Below, piece after piece: positions 18,401 through 26,352 of a stretch of 49,090 bases of DNA; the stretch's first letter is position 1; every line of letters begins with the position of its first letter. Position numbers and translations under genes: made by a program. The notes beneath the pieces are model-generated. The model saw only the letters and a program-made list of their open reading frames with translations, searched no databases and was not told the origin of the DNA. Where the stretch lies: positions 1 to 49,090 of the forward strand of contig PBAS01000006.1 in the NCBI GenBank assembly GCA_002716625.1, given 5' to 3'. Source of the stretch: Phycisphaeraceae bacterium. GTDB lineage: Bacteria > Planctomycetota > Phycisphaerae > Phycisphaerales > Phycisphaeraceae.

Positions 18401-19805
18401 CACGACCAAACAAGACGAAACCGGACAATACCATCTGTCTGATCTGGCAGCTGGCGAATACCTGGTGCGTGAGGTGATACCCGAGGGCTCTATACCAACC
18501 TTCCCGCTATCGGCATCCGGAGAACCGGAAGGACATAAGGTCCAGTTGGATGCCGGCGGTACGGTCAAGAACATTAATTTTGGCAATATGCCTACCGATC
18601 TGACCGGCTCAATCCATGGGATCAAATGGGTGGACCTTAACGGCAACGGTAAACATGAACCCGATGAACCAGGACTAGCTGGTGTGACAATATACCTTGA
18701 TATCAACCGCAACGGTCAGTTTGATCAGAATGAACCACATGCGACAACCAAGGGGGGTGACAACTCCACATCGAAGGATCAAACCGGTGAATACTCGCTG
18801 AATAATGTCACGCCAGGCTTTTACATTGTCCGGGAAATTGTTCCAGTACAATTCGACCAGACATTCCCTGAAGTCCTCACATGCAGGGCCCTCTTCTGTA
18901 CAGGCAGAGCTCACCTGGTCACGGTTGAGCTTGGTGAAAAGATCACGGGGATCGATTTCGGCAATCATCCGGTGGAGGAAAAAGGCTCAATTCACGGCAT
19001 CAAGTGGCATGACAAAAATAACAACGGCGTACTTGATGACAAAGAACCGGGACTGCCTGGCGTCACGGTCTATCTGGACCTAAACCGAAACAGCAAGCTT
19101 GATGGCCAGGACCCGCATACCCAAACGATTCAAGACAACCCCAACACCAAACACAACGAAGCCGGCCAGTACAAGCTGACTGACTTGGCGCCTGGTGAAT
19201 ACCTGGTACGCGAGATCGTTCCTGATGGTTTTACCCCAACCTATCCGCTAGCGGCATCCGGAGGACCGGAAGGACACAGAGTCCAGCTGGAAACTGGAGG
19301 CAAGGTCACTGGTATTGATTTTGGAAACCGCCGTACTAAGCCCGGCATCATCAGAGGGCGTGTCTGGCATGACCATAATGGCAACGGACAGCAAGACATA
19401 CACGAAACAGGGCTGCTAGGCGCAACTGTTTTCCTTGACCTCAACAATAATCATGTCCTTGATGACAATGAGCCTCATCAGTTGACCTCGGGGCTGTTGC
19501 CCTACACTGATCCAATCATGAAGGATCTCCTGCAGGAGGTTCCAAACATCACGCTTCGTGAGTCAGAGATTGACTTTATGACTCTGCTAAATCACCATCG
19601 AAAAGGGCACTATCAATTCAAGAACCTTCAGCCAGGCCAATACATGGTGCGGCAAGTTGTTCCCCAGGGGTTCATTCAAACTTTTCCTACCCACCAAGCT
19701 GGACATGAATTGAACGTGGACCCCGGCGCCATCATGCGCGATATTGACTTTGGTAATCGCCGAACAGATGGCCTACGCGATGACGTCGGGGTTGACTTGG
19801 GATAA
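15405..19805 (+). CDS. Large secreted protein with nine SdrD_B-like repeats and LEPR-XLL-type N-terminus
   Basis: A 1466-residue protein. The ATG at 15405 is chosen because AGGAGG lies 8 bases before it. The N-terminus is basic, lacks a classical hydrophobic signal and carries LETLETRVLLSAG at about residues 46-58, the LEPR-XLL element found on large planctomycete surface proteins. Then nine repeats begin near residues 69, 185, 305, 461, 700, 947, 1068, 1194 and 1314. Each has a GSIHGIKWxDxNGNGxRDxxEPGLxGVTIY core, DLNxNGxLDxxEP, a YxLxDLxPGxYxVREVxPDG segment and IDFGN. The Dx[DN]xNG loops suggest Ca2+ binding, as in SdrD B repeats. Repeats 4 and 5 carry extra inserts of about 120 residues. 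No PEP-CTERM, LPXTG or other C-terminal sorting signal is seen. Likely an adhesin or matrix protein (inference). Confidence 0.88.
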   Translation: MIRMPRKLRFNPTKSQSQKSDKQYKTIATRPSCADMKPWQGLETLETRVLLSAGAAIPTDPTSSQNPQGTIMGTVMLGRDDNTKWDHPATGMPGITIYTDLNRNGIRDHFEPQTITETDNPRTKFDESGRYALRELPRGTYLVRQIVPSGHEQSFPSDPQEHEVRLGDGDIVFNINFHNKPFPMSSIHGLKWLDENGNGKRDQKESGLAGVTIYTDLNLNEKLDPFEPYTKTLDDNPITKFDETGFYWLRDLPHGFYTIREVMPDGLVQTFPGPNDGGVHAVTLEPGVNVDGIDFGNRRGPDDFGSIHGVKWLDLNGNGQRERNEPGLAGVTIYLDLNNNRVLDDDEPTTLTSGPLLHTDPQMKSIRQDAYEMSRKHQDMHFEQLLDKRRVGHYAFTELDPGHYTVREIAPDGFSQTFPVGPIPLAEQTDAVLPPGGHYVLLEAGDRIKGIDFGNQPIKPGSIHGTKWADLNGNSERDPDEPGLPGVLVYVDLNHNGMFDENEPHAITMKDIPETDFDEAGMYSIDDLEPGHHVVREVVPDGFRQTFPRIFMPMHDSAIKRNGDADLFATILPDSIDITLTPGEIFDTVVSIQVHPFLLVPLEVNVVASNPNTPFENLTGSLANGGGGDTSTFEVALLGTSNHQAFDLEIINGSFGNSSLMGTVPVRIQSAVGGGSHDVIVRPGESIDHINFGNQPLGLGSVRGIKWLDENGNGQRDDDEPGLPGVTIYSDINRNGHLDPNEPRTATVEDSPTTLVNEAGHYWLEGLNAQIHEIREVVPDGFVQTFPHWGAELGMSQTHDHAPGIALDFDLTGVEAQVIANNILTTEIEMTVVWPNSCGAIMEHETEYAVENHEIFIKMFGKQGGQVCAEVISPQSQSIRIEGLDPGKYTVLGTLHENLDTNTSRKFVPTLEVEGIFEILGHSYIIELHPGETVDGVDFGNRVRHDGSIHGIKWVDLNGDSQRSLDEPGLAGVTVYMDLNENGKLDDAEPYTQTIQDDPTTKQDETGQYHLSDLAAGEYLVREVIPEGSIPTFPLSASGEPEGHKVQLDAGGTVKNINFGNMPTDLTGSIHGIKWVDLNGNGKHEPDEPGLAGVTIYLDINRNGQFDQNEPHATTKGGDNSTSKDQTGEYSLNNVTPGFYIVREIVPVQFDQTFPEVLTCRALFCTGRAHLVTVELGEKITGIDFGNHPVEEKGSIHGIKWHDKNNNGVLDDKEPGLPGVTVYLDLNRNSKLDGQDPHTQTIQDNPNTKHNEAGQYKLTDLAPGEYLVREIVPDGFTPTYPLAASGGPEGHRVQLETGGKVTGIDFGNRRTKPGIIRGRVWHDHNGNGQQDIHETGLLGATVFLDLNNNHVLDDNEPHQLTSGLLPYTDPIMKDLLQEVPNITLRESEIDFMTLLNHHRKGHYQFKNLQPGQYMVRQVVPQGFIQTFPTHQAGHELNVDPGAIMRDIDFGNRRTDGLRDDVGVDLG
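15609..19773 (+). repeat. Nine tandem SdrD_B-like coding repeats
   Basis: Unit starts are at 15609, 15957, 16317, 16785, 17502, 18243, 18606, 18984 and 19344. Regular units are about 350-380 bases; the unit at 16785 is 717 and that at 17502 is 741 because of inserted segments. Units 6 and 8 (18243, 18984) are the most alike, sharing NGKLDDAEP/NSKLDGQDP, HTQTIQD and FPLSASG/YPLAASG parts, which points to recent duplication. Unit 1 is the most diverged. Units 3 and 9 share a distinct LTSGxLxxTDPxMK insert, also suggesting block duplication. Confidence 0.85.
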
Positions 19806-19972
19806 CTGCCCCACCAGAAGCCTTTTTTGTTCCATACCCAATACTGATATGCAGCCGTGCCCCAAAGACTGCGAACTGTGGATACAACCTGCCCGGCCGG
19901 GATCAGATGTCAATTTTCCCATGACTCGGTAAGCTCTTAGCGTTCTTAACAGTCAACAAAGGATCATGAAAG

Positions 19973-20962
19973 ATGCAATACCGTACGTTGGGAGCCAGTG
20001 GGCTTCAGGTATCACCCATCTGCCTGGGAACCATGACATTTGGAACGCCCGTATCTGAACCTGATGCAATCAAACTGGTTCACGGCGCAATCGACCTGGG
20101 CGTCAATTTTATCGACACAGCAAATTCCTATGAAGGCTATGCTCGAATACCAGGAAGCCCTGGCGGCTTGGGTGAACAGATCACCGGCAAGGCGATCGGT
20201 GACAAGAGGGAAAAAGTTATTCTAGCTACCAAAGTGGGTTCCCCCCTTGGCCTTGGACCAATGGACAAAGGCCTGAGTGCAACTCATGTGCACCGTGAGT
20301 TGGACAACAGTCTCCGCCGCTTGCAAACGGACTATATCGATCTTTACATCATCCATTGGCCAGACAAGCTTGTACCGCTTGAAACCACCTTGTCGGCGAT
20401 GGAGGTTGCTGTACGCCAAGGCAAGATCCGACATTTCGGTGTCTCCAACCACACCGCGTGGCAAATCTGTAGGTTACTCTGGCTGGCCGAGCAACAGGGC
20501 GGTCCGAAAGTGATTGCATCCCAAGTTCCATTTAGCCTTCTGCGACGCGACTTCACAAATGACCTGGACTTCTGCCGCCAGTTTAATGTTGCCGTTACCC
20601 CGTACCAATCCCTTCAAGGAGGATTACTGGCCGGGAAGTATCGTCGTGACCAAAAACCCCCGACCGGTTCGCGCGGCGCAGATAAGCCGCAGTGGATGTG
20701 GCCGATGGATGACAAGCTTTACGATAAGCTAGAAGCGATTGAAACCCTCGCCAACCACACGGGTGTTCCAGTATCACAGTACGTTTTGGCCTGGACCCTT
20801 GCCCAGCCAGCAATGACATCATTGGTTGTTGGCGCAACACGATTAGAACAGATCAAGAATGCAATGAGTGCCATTGATGTCACTGTGCCAGATGAACATT
20901 TTGCCAAAATTGACTCGGTATTTCCTCCACCATGGCAACAGGGCGACCCGATCCGGGACTAA
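19973..20962 (+). CDS. Aldo/keto reductase
   Basis: A 329-residue NADPH-dependent oxidoreductase of the AKR superfamily. The catalytic tetrad is complete: D48 and Y53 in DTANSYEG, K87 in LATKVG and H128 in IIHWPD. The cofactor side shows GVSNHTAW and the C-terminal SLVVGATRLEQIKNAM. It resembles the YhdN/IolS-like branch acting on small aldehydes or sugars; the natural substrate cannot be told. AAGG lies 11 bases ahead of the ATG at 19973. It is a single gene, 167 bases after the repeat-protein gene in the same direction, with no shared function apparent. Confidence 0.92.
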   Translation: MQYRTLGASGLQVSPICLGTMTFGTPVSEPDAIKLVHGAIDLGVNFIDTANSYEGYARIPGSPGGLGEQITGKAIGDKREKVILATKVGSPLGLGPMDKGLSATHVHRELDNSLRRLQTDYIDLYIIHWPDKLVPLETTLSAMEVAVRQGKIRHFGVSNHTAWQICRLLWLAEQQGGPKVIASQVPFSLLRRDFTNDLDFCRQFNVAVTPYQSLQGGLLAGKYRRDQKPPTGSRGADKPQWMWPMDDKLYDKLEAIETLANHTGVPVSQYVLAWTLAQPAMTSLVVGATRLEQIKNAMSAIDVTVPDEHFAKIDSVFPPPWQQGDPIRD

Positions 20963-21158
20963 CCCCCCGCTGAACAGGTTGCCAACATCAACTGGAGCAC
21001 TAGAAAATTGCCCTGAGGCGAACTCGCTATTGGCTTTCACATGGTGGCCACCGGCCGATGGCGCAAACTCTCATTGGTAATAAACCAGCCCTTGAATGAT
21101 CTTTGTACGACCAGCGCCTAGAACGGAAACCACGGGAGAACTGGGTCTAAAAATCAAG

Positions 21159-21572
21159 CTAGGCTGCTTGGCTAACGGTACCGGAATCTATCAGATAGGT
21201 TGTTAACCGCTCATGATCGCTTTCACGAACAAAGTGGTCGAACGCCATTCCCATACGCATCGGGCCTTGCTCATCGCGGTCGTCATGTAGGCGCACGACG
21301 TGCCCTGTCGCATTAAAGGTAATGTGCCTAGAACCCGGCAGCATGGCTCGCACTTCGATCGGCGTACCTGGTTTTAGGGGCTGATCTAATTCGAAACGCA
21401 TACCAGAATCGCTCACATCATAGATGTGGCCGGTCCAACAATACCTTTTATGCCCTTGGGGGCGCGCCCGCAAAAGCGTGTACATAGCTGGCAGTTTCAA
21501 TCGTGGCTTGTGACGTGCATCCATAAAGCTGTTTATGGGCCTTGCAACTGGCCCATCCTCTATATTGAGCAT
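21159..21572 (-). CDS. PilZ-domain protein (putative c-di-GMP receptor)
   Basis: A 137-residue protein with both PilZ ligand motifs: RxxxR as R20-HKP-R24, and DxSxxG as D52-V-S54-DS-G57. The beta-barrel strands (IYDVSDSGMRFELDQPL; HITFNATGHVVRL; RMGMAFDHF) follow. Binding of cyclic di-GMP is therefore likely; the regulated process is unknown. A lone fliM lies 20 kb away, so motility control is possible but not indicated by context. Start ATG at 21572; an internal ATG at 21524 (MDARHKPR) would also keep both motifs. Confidence 0.85.
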   Translation of the reverse strand: MLNIEDGPVARPINSFMDARHKPRLKLPAMYTLLRARPQGHKRYCWTGHIYDVSDSGMRFELDQPLKPGTPIEVRAMLPGSRHITFNATGHVVRLHDDRDEQGPMRMGMAFDHFVRESDHERLTTYLIDSGTVSQAA

Positions 21573-21888
21573 AGCCTGGAACCGTCATTACCATCGTCCC
21601 ATTGTTCTCAATGGTTTAGATTACACATAACCGTACGATAAATTGAAGAAATTTTTTTGTTTACTAAAGATGTCAAGTTGGTCATTTGCCCCGTTTTACG
21701 CACATAGACCCGGCCCCTCACTAAACACGGTCAGGGAAAAATATGTTTCTCTGCGCTTAACGATGAATTCATGGAGGAATATATCCCGACCTTTGAGACT
21801 AAAATCACCTTTGAATTGTGTCTCTGCCCGATAACCAAAGAATCATTGCCGCTTGCGACATATTCACTGTGCTGTTAACACTACAAGC
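21573..21888. other. Divergent intergenic region between PilZ gene and rph
   Basis: No gene is supported; short open frames here use TTG or lack coding character. It must contain the promoters of two divergent genes and has an A/T-rich centre (21640-21665). No clear sigma-70 pair, operator or riboswitch was recognised. Confidence 0.5.
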
Positions 21889-22602
21889 ATGTCACGACGC
21901 CGTCCCCCCAACCAACTGCGGCCAACTCGAATTGAACGCTACACAACTGCTGCTGCCGGTGGTGTACGGATCACCCAAGGTAACACCCAGGTCTTGTGTA
22001 CTGCCAGCATCGCCAAAGATGTGCCACCCTGGCTGACCGATCGCCATACTGGTGAGGCCACATGCGGTTGGATCACAGCTGAATATGCCATGCTTCCCGG
22101 ATCAACTCCCGACCGCAAACGCCGCGGCACCGACAGCCGCTCCACTGAAATCCAGCGTCTCATTGGCCGTACCCTGCGTGCCGGCGTCGATCTAGAGAAG
22201 ATGCCGGGGCTTATGATCACGTGTGACTGCGATGTCCTGATCGCCGATGGTGGCACACGAACTGCAGCAATCACCGGCGCATATGTTGCACTTGCACAAG
22301 CCATTGCACATGCCCGCAATCAGAAATTGATTAAAAAAAATCCGATTAAAGGCCCTATTGCAGCCATCAGCGTCGGCATTATCGACGGGCAACCACAGTT
22401 GGATCTCGATTATGCTCTGGATGTACGTGCCGAAGTTGATATGAATATCGCAATGAACCACAAGGGTGACTACGTTGAAATCCAAGGCACCGCGGAAGCA
22501 GCCACTTTTACGCACAAACAACTCGACCAAATGCTCGCTCTGGCAACCCGTGGCATCAGAAAACTCATGCCGCTCCAACGAGCTGTGTTGCGACAAGGTT
22601 AA
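21889..22602 (+). CDS. rph: Ribonuclease PH
   Basis: A 237-residue phosphorolytic 3'-5' exoribonuclease that trims tRNA 3' ends. It shows the family hallmarks RRRPPNQLRP at the N-terminus, GNTQVLCTAS, WITAEYAMLPGST, RKRRGTDSRSTEIQRLIGR, the phosphate-site region and CDCDVLIADGGTRTAAITGAYVAL. Length is normal. The ATG at 21889 is chosen by alignment to the family start; a 12-codon extension from an upstream ATG at 21853 is unneeded. It acts as a hexamer in the cytoplasm. No rdgB or murI partner gene follows. Confidence 0.97.
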   Translation: MSRRRPPNQLRPTRIERYTTAAAGGVRITQGNTQVLCTASIAKDVPPWLTDRHTGEATCGWITAEYAMLPGSTPDRKRRGTDSRSTEIQRLIGRTLRAGVDLEKMPGLMITCDCDVLIADGGTRTAAITGAYVALAQAIAHARNQKLIKKNPIKGPIAAISVGIIDGQPQLDLDYALDVRAEVDMNIAMNHKGDYVEIQGTAEAATFTHKQLDQMLALATRGIRKLMPLQRAVLRQG

Positions 22603-22705
22603 ATCCCGTCTCACAGCAGCAATGGTAGGTGGTAATCACAGGCAAAACCATCTGGTTTGGGGCATTCCACTTCAGCGAATTACACTTTTGAGCGGGAACT
22701 GAAGC

Positions 22706-23203
22706 ATGAATGACAAGTACGCATTACGCCTTGCGTGTGAAGACGACATGGACGCCGTGGCCAAGATCGTTCACCGTGCCTGGGAGCCAGTGTTGGCCCA
22801 TCATAAGCAGAACATGGGGTTAGATCTTTTCGATGCCACCTATTCGAGATGGTCGCAGGCGGCTGGCAATAGGATGCGATCGCTTTTCAGTCGAAATCCT
22901 AATTGTTTTTCTGTAGTCGAGTTATGTAAAAGTGGCGAATTGGTCGCCTTTGTCACATATCAGATAGATCACGATGGCAGCATGGGAACCTTGGGCCTCA
23001 ACGCCGTTGCCCCGCAGTTCCAGGGACAGGGGATCGCATCGATGATGTACCAGTTTGTGCTCGATCAGTTTCGCCAAGCAGGACTCAAATTCGCACGGGT
23101 TAGAACCGGTATGAATGACACCCAAACATCTGCCCGCCGGGCCTACGAGAAGGCAGGATTTGATATCGCGCAGTGTGAGGTACGGTACTACATGACACTT
23201 TGA
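22706..23203 (+). CDS. GNAT-family N-acetyltransferase
   Basis: A 165-residue GCN5-related acetyltransferase. The acetyl-CoA pyrophosphate-binding motif A is APQFQGQGIASMMY, with Q104-x-x-G107-x-G109, followed by the motif B-like NDTQTSARRAYEKAGFDI, which is typical of small-molecule or protein N-terminal acetyltransferases (RimI-like). The substrate is unknown. ATG at 22706. The gene is in line with rph 104 bases upstream, and may be co-transcribed. Confidence 0.88.
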   Translation: MNDKYALRLACEDDMDAVAKIVHRAWEPVLAHHKQNMGLDLFDATYSRWSQAAGNRMRSLFSRNPNCFSVVELCKSGELVAFVTYQIDHDGSMGTLGLNAVAPQFQGQGIASMMYQFVLDQFRQAGLKFARVRTGMNDTQTSARRAYEKAGFDIAQCEVRYYMTL

Positions 23204-23259
23204 CCGGGGTCATCTATTCTGAAATTTAAAGGATTCAAACCGCAAAAAGGAACTCCTGT

Positions 23260-23529
23260 ATGCGGCTGAGTGAAGAGCGAGTCTGCTCCTTCTGGAAAAA
23301 CGGGTGCCTAGTAGTCGAAGACATCCTGGACGATCAGAAGCTCGATGCCGCGGGTAGTCCCCAGAACGGATTCCTGTCCGAAGAAGCTGGACGCATCACC
23401 GGCGACAGCATCCGACCACTCGTCACATGGAACGAGAGCCCGGATATCACAAAGCTCTCAGACCGCGTTATACACCTGCAGTTTCACATCAAGAATGTGT
23501 GGTTGTATTCGTTTGCTGCTCTCAACTAA
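23260..23529 (+). pseudogene. Truncated phytanoyl-CoA dioxygenase (PhyH) remnant
   Basis: The 89-residue frame opens with MRLSEERVCSFWKNGCLVVED, the usual N-terminal helix and strand of PhyH-family Fe(II)/2-oxoglutarate oxygenases, and continues NGFLSEEAGRI and SPDITKLSD, also PhyH-like. It then stops; the HxD...H iron site and about 200 residues are missing. Its stop overlaps the end of the GC-rich sialidase-type gene by 4 bases on the other strand, as if the downstream part was replaced. There is AAGGA upstream of the ATG. It might be transcribed but cannot be an active oxygenase. Confidence 0.65.
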
Positions 23530-25958
23530 CCCGAACCTCGACGGAAGAACCGCACCTGCACCCTGCCGTGCAGTTCCCGGGTAACGACGTGTTCAGGCGG
23601 CGTCGGCTTACAAGCAGGCATCAATCCGGTATCGGTAATCACCACGGCCGTGTCGTGATCCAAAACCCGGACAACTGATTCGCCGCCTGGTGGCCACTGC
23701 CAGACTGGGTCAGCGGCATCACGGGCCCAAGGAAGTTCCGCTGGATCCACCTGCAACTGCCAGGTGTGGCCGTCGTCATACGAGAGCCATGCGCTGGCCA
23801 GCGTGTCCTCACGGTATGCGCACAGGATCACGCCGTCTCCCAGTGAAACCATGTCCACCTCGACGCCCAGGAAACCGAACGCGGGCGTCCAAGTCCTGCC
23901 GTCATCCTCGCTGTGCGTGAAGCAGATGTGCGGCATGCCTGATGGTCCGAAATATTTATCAAAAGGCGCCACCGAGCCTCGCTCCTCGCGGTAGGTACCC
24001 AGCCACCGACCCGGGCCGGTACGGATCAAGCCGCATTCGCTGCGCACCCCCAAACCCGCATGCAGCCGCTCCGGATAGTGGCTCTCCTGTGACTTCGCCC
24101 AGAAGTGCGGCTTGCTCCATGTCTGCCCATCGTCGGTGCCGACGGTGTAGCAGAGATCGCCCTTGGCCTCGTGCCATTCCTCGCGGCCCACATGCAGCGT
24201 CCAGATCAACCTGCCGTCTTCGAGCTGCTCGATCCGGCTACCACATCTCAACCCACGGAGTCCGATCTGACTTGAGATCAGGCCTAGCGAGGCCCAACTC
24301 AATCCTTCATCGTCGGAATAGAACAGTTCCATATCCCGATCGAGCGAACGCCAATGGCCGCGCGACACCGGCAATAGCAGCCGGCCAGTCTTCGTCTGCA
24401 TCATTGTCCCCGGCGTGTCGCTACCCGTGCCCGGATCGCTGACCGCTTCATGCTCGCCCCGGTCCACCTGACCCACCTTGGTCCACGGGCCTTCGATGTC
24501 CGGCGCGCGAACCACGACGAAGCCCTTGCCCGTGAAGCCGTAGGAACCTTCGCCCGTGAAGGTCTGTCCATACCCGATGGCCATCCAGTCGCCGCTGTCG
24601 AGCGGGAGCATCGTTCCGATTTTAATGCCCCCCGGTACGTCGGGGATATCAGGTACCTGGAGGGCCTCAGCCATCTGCCAACGCCGACCGGGATCGGACT
24701 GCATCGGCGCGGCAGGCGTCGCAAACGAAACCTCGCGTCGCCGCAGGAGTTGACTGCGGACCTCACAGCCGTCGATGTCATCACCAACCCGGTGCATCCA
24801 ATGGTATGTCGCGAGGACGGTGTCACCATCTAGATTCAACAGGTGAAGACCACCGCGATCACCAGCCTGATACCCGATGCAGTCCCACACGTGGTCCTGG
24901 TAGTGCAGGGCTTCGCCGCTGTTGAGCATCATGTTAAAAATGACGCCCCGATCTTGGCGGGTGCCCACCATGAGCCGGCCGCCGTCCAGTAACGCCAGTG
25001 ATGGTTTGGGACCCAGCAGGATTGCTGCCGGCGTCGGCCAGGTGCGGCCGTCATCGGTGCTGACCGTACGGCAGATACGCGGCCTGGCATAGTCTCCCAA
25101 ACCACGGTAATTGCCCTGTAGCATGCCCAGCCAACGTCCATCTGGCAGGACGGCAATCTCCCCCGGTCCGTAGCCGATGTTATGCTTCATATCCGCGCGG
25201 GCCAGCCAATGGGAAAACTGCCAGCTCTTACCCGAATCGTCGCTGCGCATCAGGCCCACGCTGCCAAGTGCCGCGCCCATCTCCGCTTGGTCGGCAGGAC
25301 CATACACCCCAAACCACAATGCACCATTGGCCAAGAAAATACGCCCCATGGCCAAAGGCGCTATCGGGGCTCCGGCCGTATCGCACAACGTGTTAGTCCA
25401 CGTCTGGCCGTTGTCATCACTCACAAGCACCTTGAGCATGCTTCTACAGCTAAAACCCCGCCATGCGTAGTGGTGGACCCCGCGCGGCTCTTCAGCCACC
25501 CATTCGACCTGGCCCGAAATCTCGCGCCGCAGTTGCTGACGGGGCACCGGGTAGGGAGCCTTGGCCAACCGGTAGTGATAAAGTGGGGAACACCCCGTAT
25601 AGGTCCAGGGCAGCATATCCTGCCACTCATGAATAGCCAGCACCAGGCGCCCGCAATCAAGTGAACCGGCGGCACCCACCGTGATACGGTTGTCCTGCGC
25701 CGCATGTGCAATACTCCCAAGTACCTGCCAGCTTGCGCCGTCGTCGTTACTTTGCGACAACACCACACTACGACTTGCGCGGCAACTCGCGGCCACCAGC
25801 AGCAGTCCGTTAGCCGTACGCAAGGCGACCGGATCGATTGCATCATACTCACCGCTTACAGCCGTGACCGGTACCGTGGATACCCACTCACTACGCAGGG
25901 TATCAATCGTCGCGTCGCCTAAACAAACCCGGGATGTAGATTCTTGATCGTGCTGCAT
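23526..25958 (-). CDS. Sialidase/BNR-repeat protein, two-lobed, GC-rich
   Basis: An 810-residue protein with eight Asp-box motifs (SxDxGxxW type): SNDDGASW, SDDNGQTW, SDDSGKSW, STDDGRTW, SDDEGLSW, GTDDGQTW, SEDDGRTW and SYDDGHTW. This indicates two six-bladed beta-propellers of the sialidase superfamily. Catalytic arginines cannot be assigned safely, so exo-alpha-sialidase activity is unproved; related planctomycete proteins are annotated as sialidase or glycoside hydrolase. No signal peptide is seen from ATG 25958; an upstream extension to 26033 adds none either. Sampled rows of the gene are about 65-68% G+C against about 48% on both flanks, with GC-ending codons, strongly suggesting horizontal acquisition. 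It ends inside the PhyH remnant. Confidence 0.82.
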   Translation of the reverse strand: MQHDQESTSRVCLGDATIDTLRSEWVSTVPVTAVSGEYDAIDPVALRTANGLLLVAASCRASRSVVLSQSNDDGASWQVLGSIAHAAQDNRITVGAAGSLDCGRLVLAIHEWQDMLPWTYTGCSPLYHYRLAKAPYPVPRQQLRREISGQVEWVAEEPRGVHHYAWRGFSCRSMLKVLVSDDNGQTWTNTLCDTAGAPIAPLAMGRIFLANGALWFGVYGPADQAEMGAALGSVGLMRSDDSGKSWQFSHWLARADMKHNIGYGPGEIAVLPDGRWLGMLQGNYRGLGDYARPRICRTVSTDDGRTWPTPAAILLGPKPSLALLDGGRLMVGTRQDRGVIFNMMLNSGEALHYQDHVWDCIGYQAGDRGGLHLLNLDGDTVLATYHWMHRVGDDIDGCEVRSQLLRRREVSFATPAAPMQSDPGRRWQMAEALQVPDIPDVPGGIKIGTMLPLDSGDWMAIGYGQTFTGEGSYGFTGKGFVVVRAPDIEGPWTKVGQVDRGEHEAVSDPGTGSDTPGTMMQTKTGRLLLPVSRGHWRSLDRDMELFYSDDEGLSWASLGLISSQIGLRGLRCGSRIEQLEDGRLIWTLHVGREEWHEAKGDLCYTVGTDDGQTWSKPHFWAKSQESHYPERLHAGLGVRSECGLIRTGPGRWLGTYREERGSVAPFDKYFGPSGMPHICFTHSEDDGRTWTPAFGFLGVEVDMVSLGDGVILCAYREDTLASAWLSYDDGHTWQLQVDPAELPWARDAADPVWQWPPGGESVVRVLDHDTAVVITDTGLMPACKPTPPEHVVTRELHGRVQVRFFRRGSG

Positions 25959-26352
25959 GGCAGATGTGTTAGACGACAAAGGAAAACTTTGCTCTTCTTC
26001 TATCACGATTATAGGGATTCTCCATCCCATCACTGGCCAGGGCGCATCCCCGTTCCAGTGCCACCATTATAAACGCTTATCGTCCTCAAAAATAGCATTC
26101 AAGCCATTTATTATGGGTGGCATGAATGCTTACGATGCATGCAAATAGCCTCCTGATTGCCCAAATTGACATGAGCTAAATAGCTTGGGTAAGACAGAGG
26201 CCATCGGTCATCTATATACAATCTCCTGCATGTCCCATTGAAAGCCCTGAGTGTTCGTGCAAAGATGATCATCTAGAATATGTCAAGACGTCCACCTACT
26301 GGCGTAACACCAACAACCGCCCATTGACTTGCGGATCACCTCCGACGGTCCA
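25959..26352. other. Divergent intergenic region, sialidase-type gene / lptF
   Basis: About 390 bases without a supported gene. Base composition falls back to about 45% G+C immediately left of 26000, marking the edge of the GC-rich segment. No promoter pair, terminator or repeat could be recognised with confidence. Confidence 0.5.

Noticed and set aside
15609..19773. Repeats considered as a CRISPR array or mobile repeats
   Set aside because: Units are 350-740 bases, in frame, and code for protein repeats; no short constant repeat with spacers.
21643..21834. 63-residue frame between the PilZ gene and rph
   Set aside because: Starts with TTG, no ribosome-binding site, no similarity to known families; region is better explained as divergent promoters.
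24401..24829. Long open frames on both strands inside the sialidase-type gene
   Set aside because: The high G+C of this gene suppresses stop codons in all frames; these are shadow frames of the real gene.
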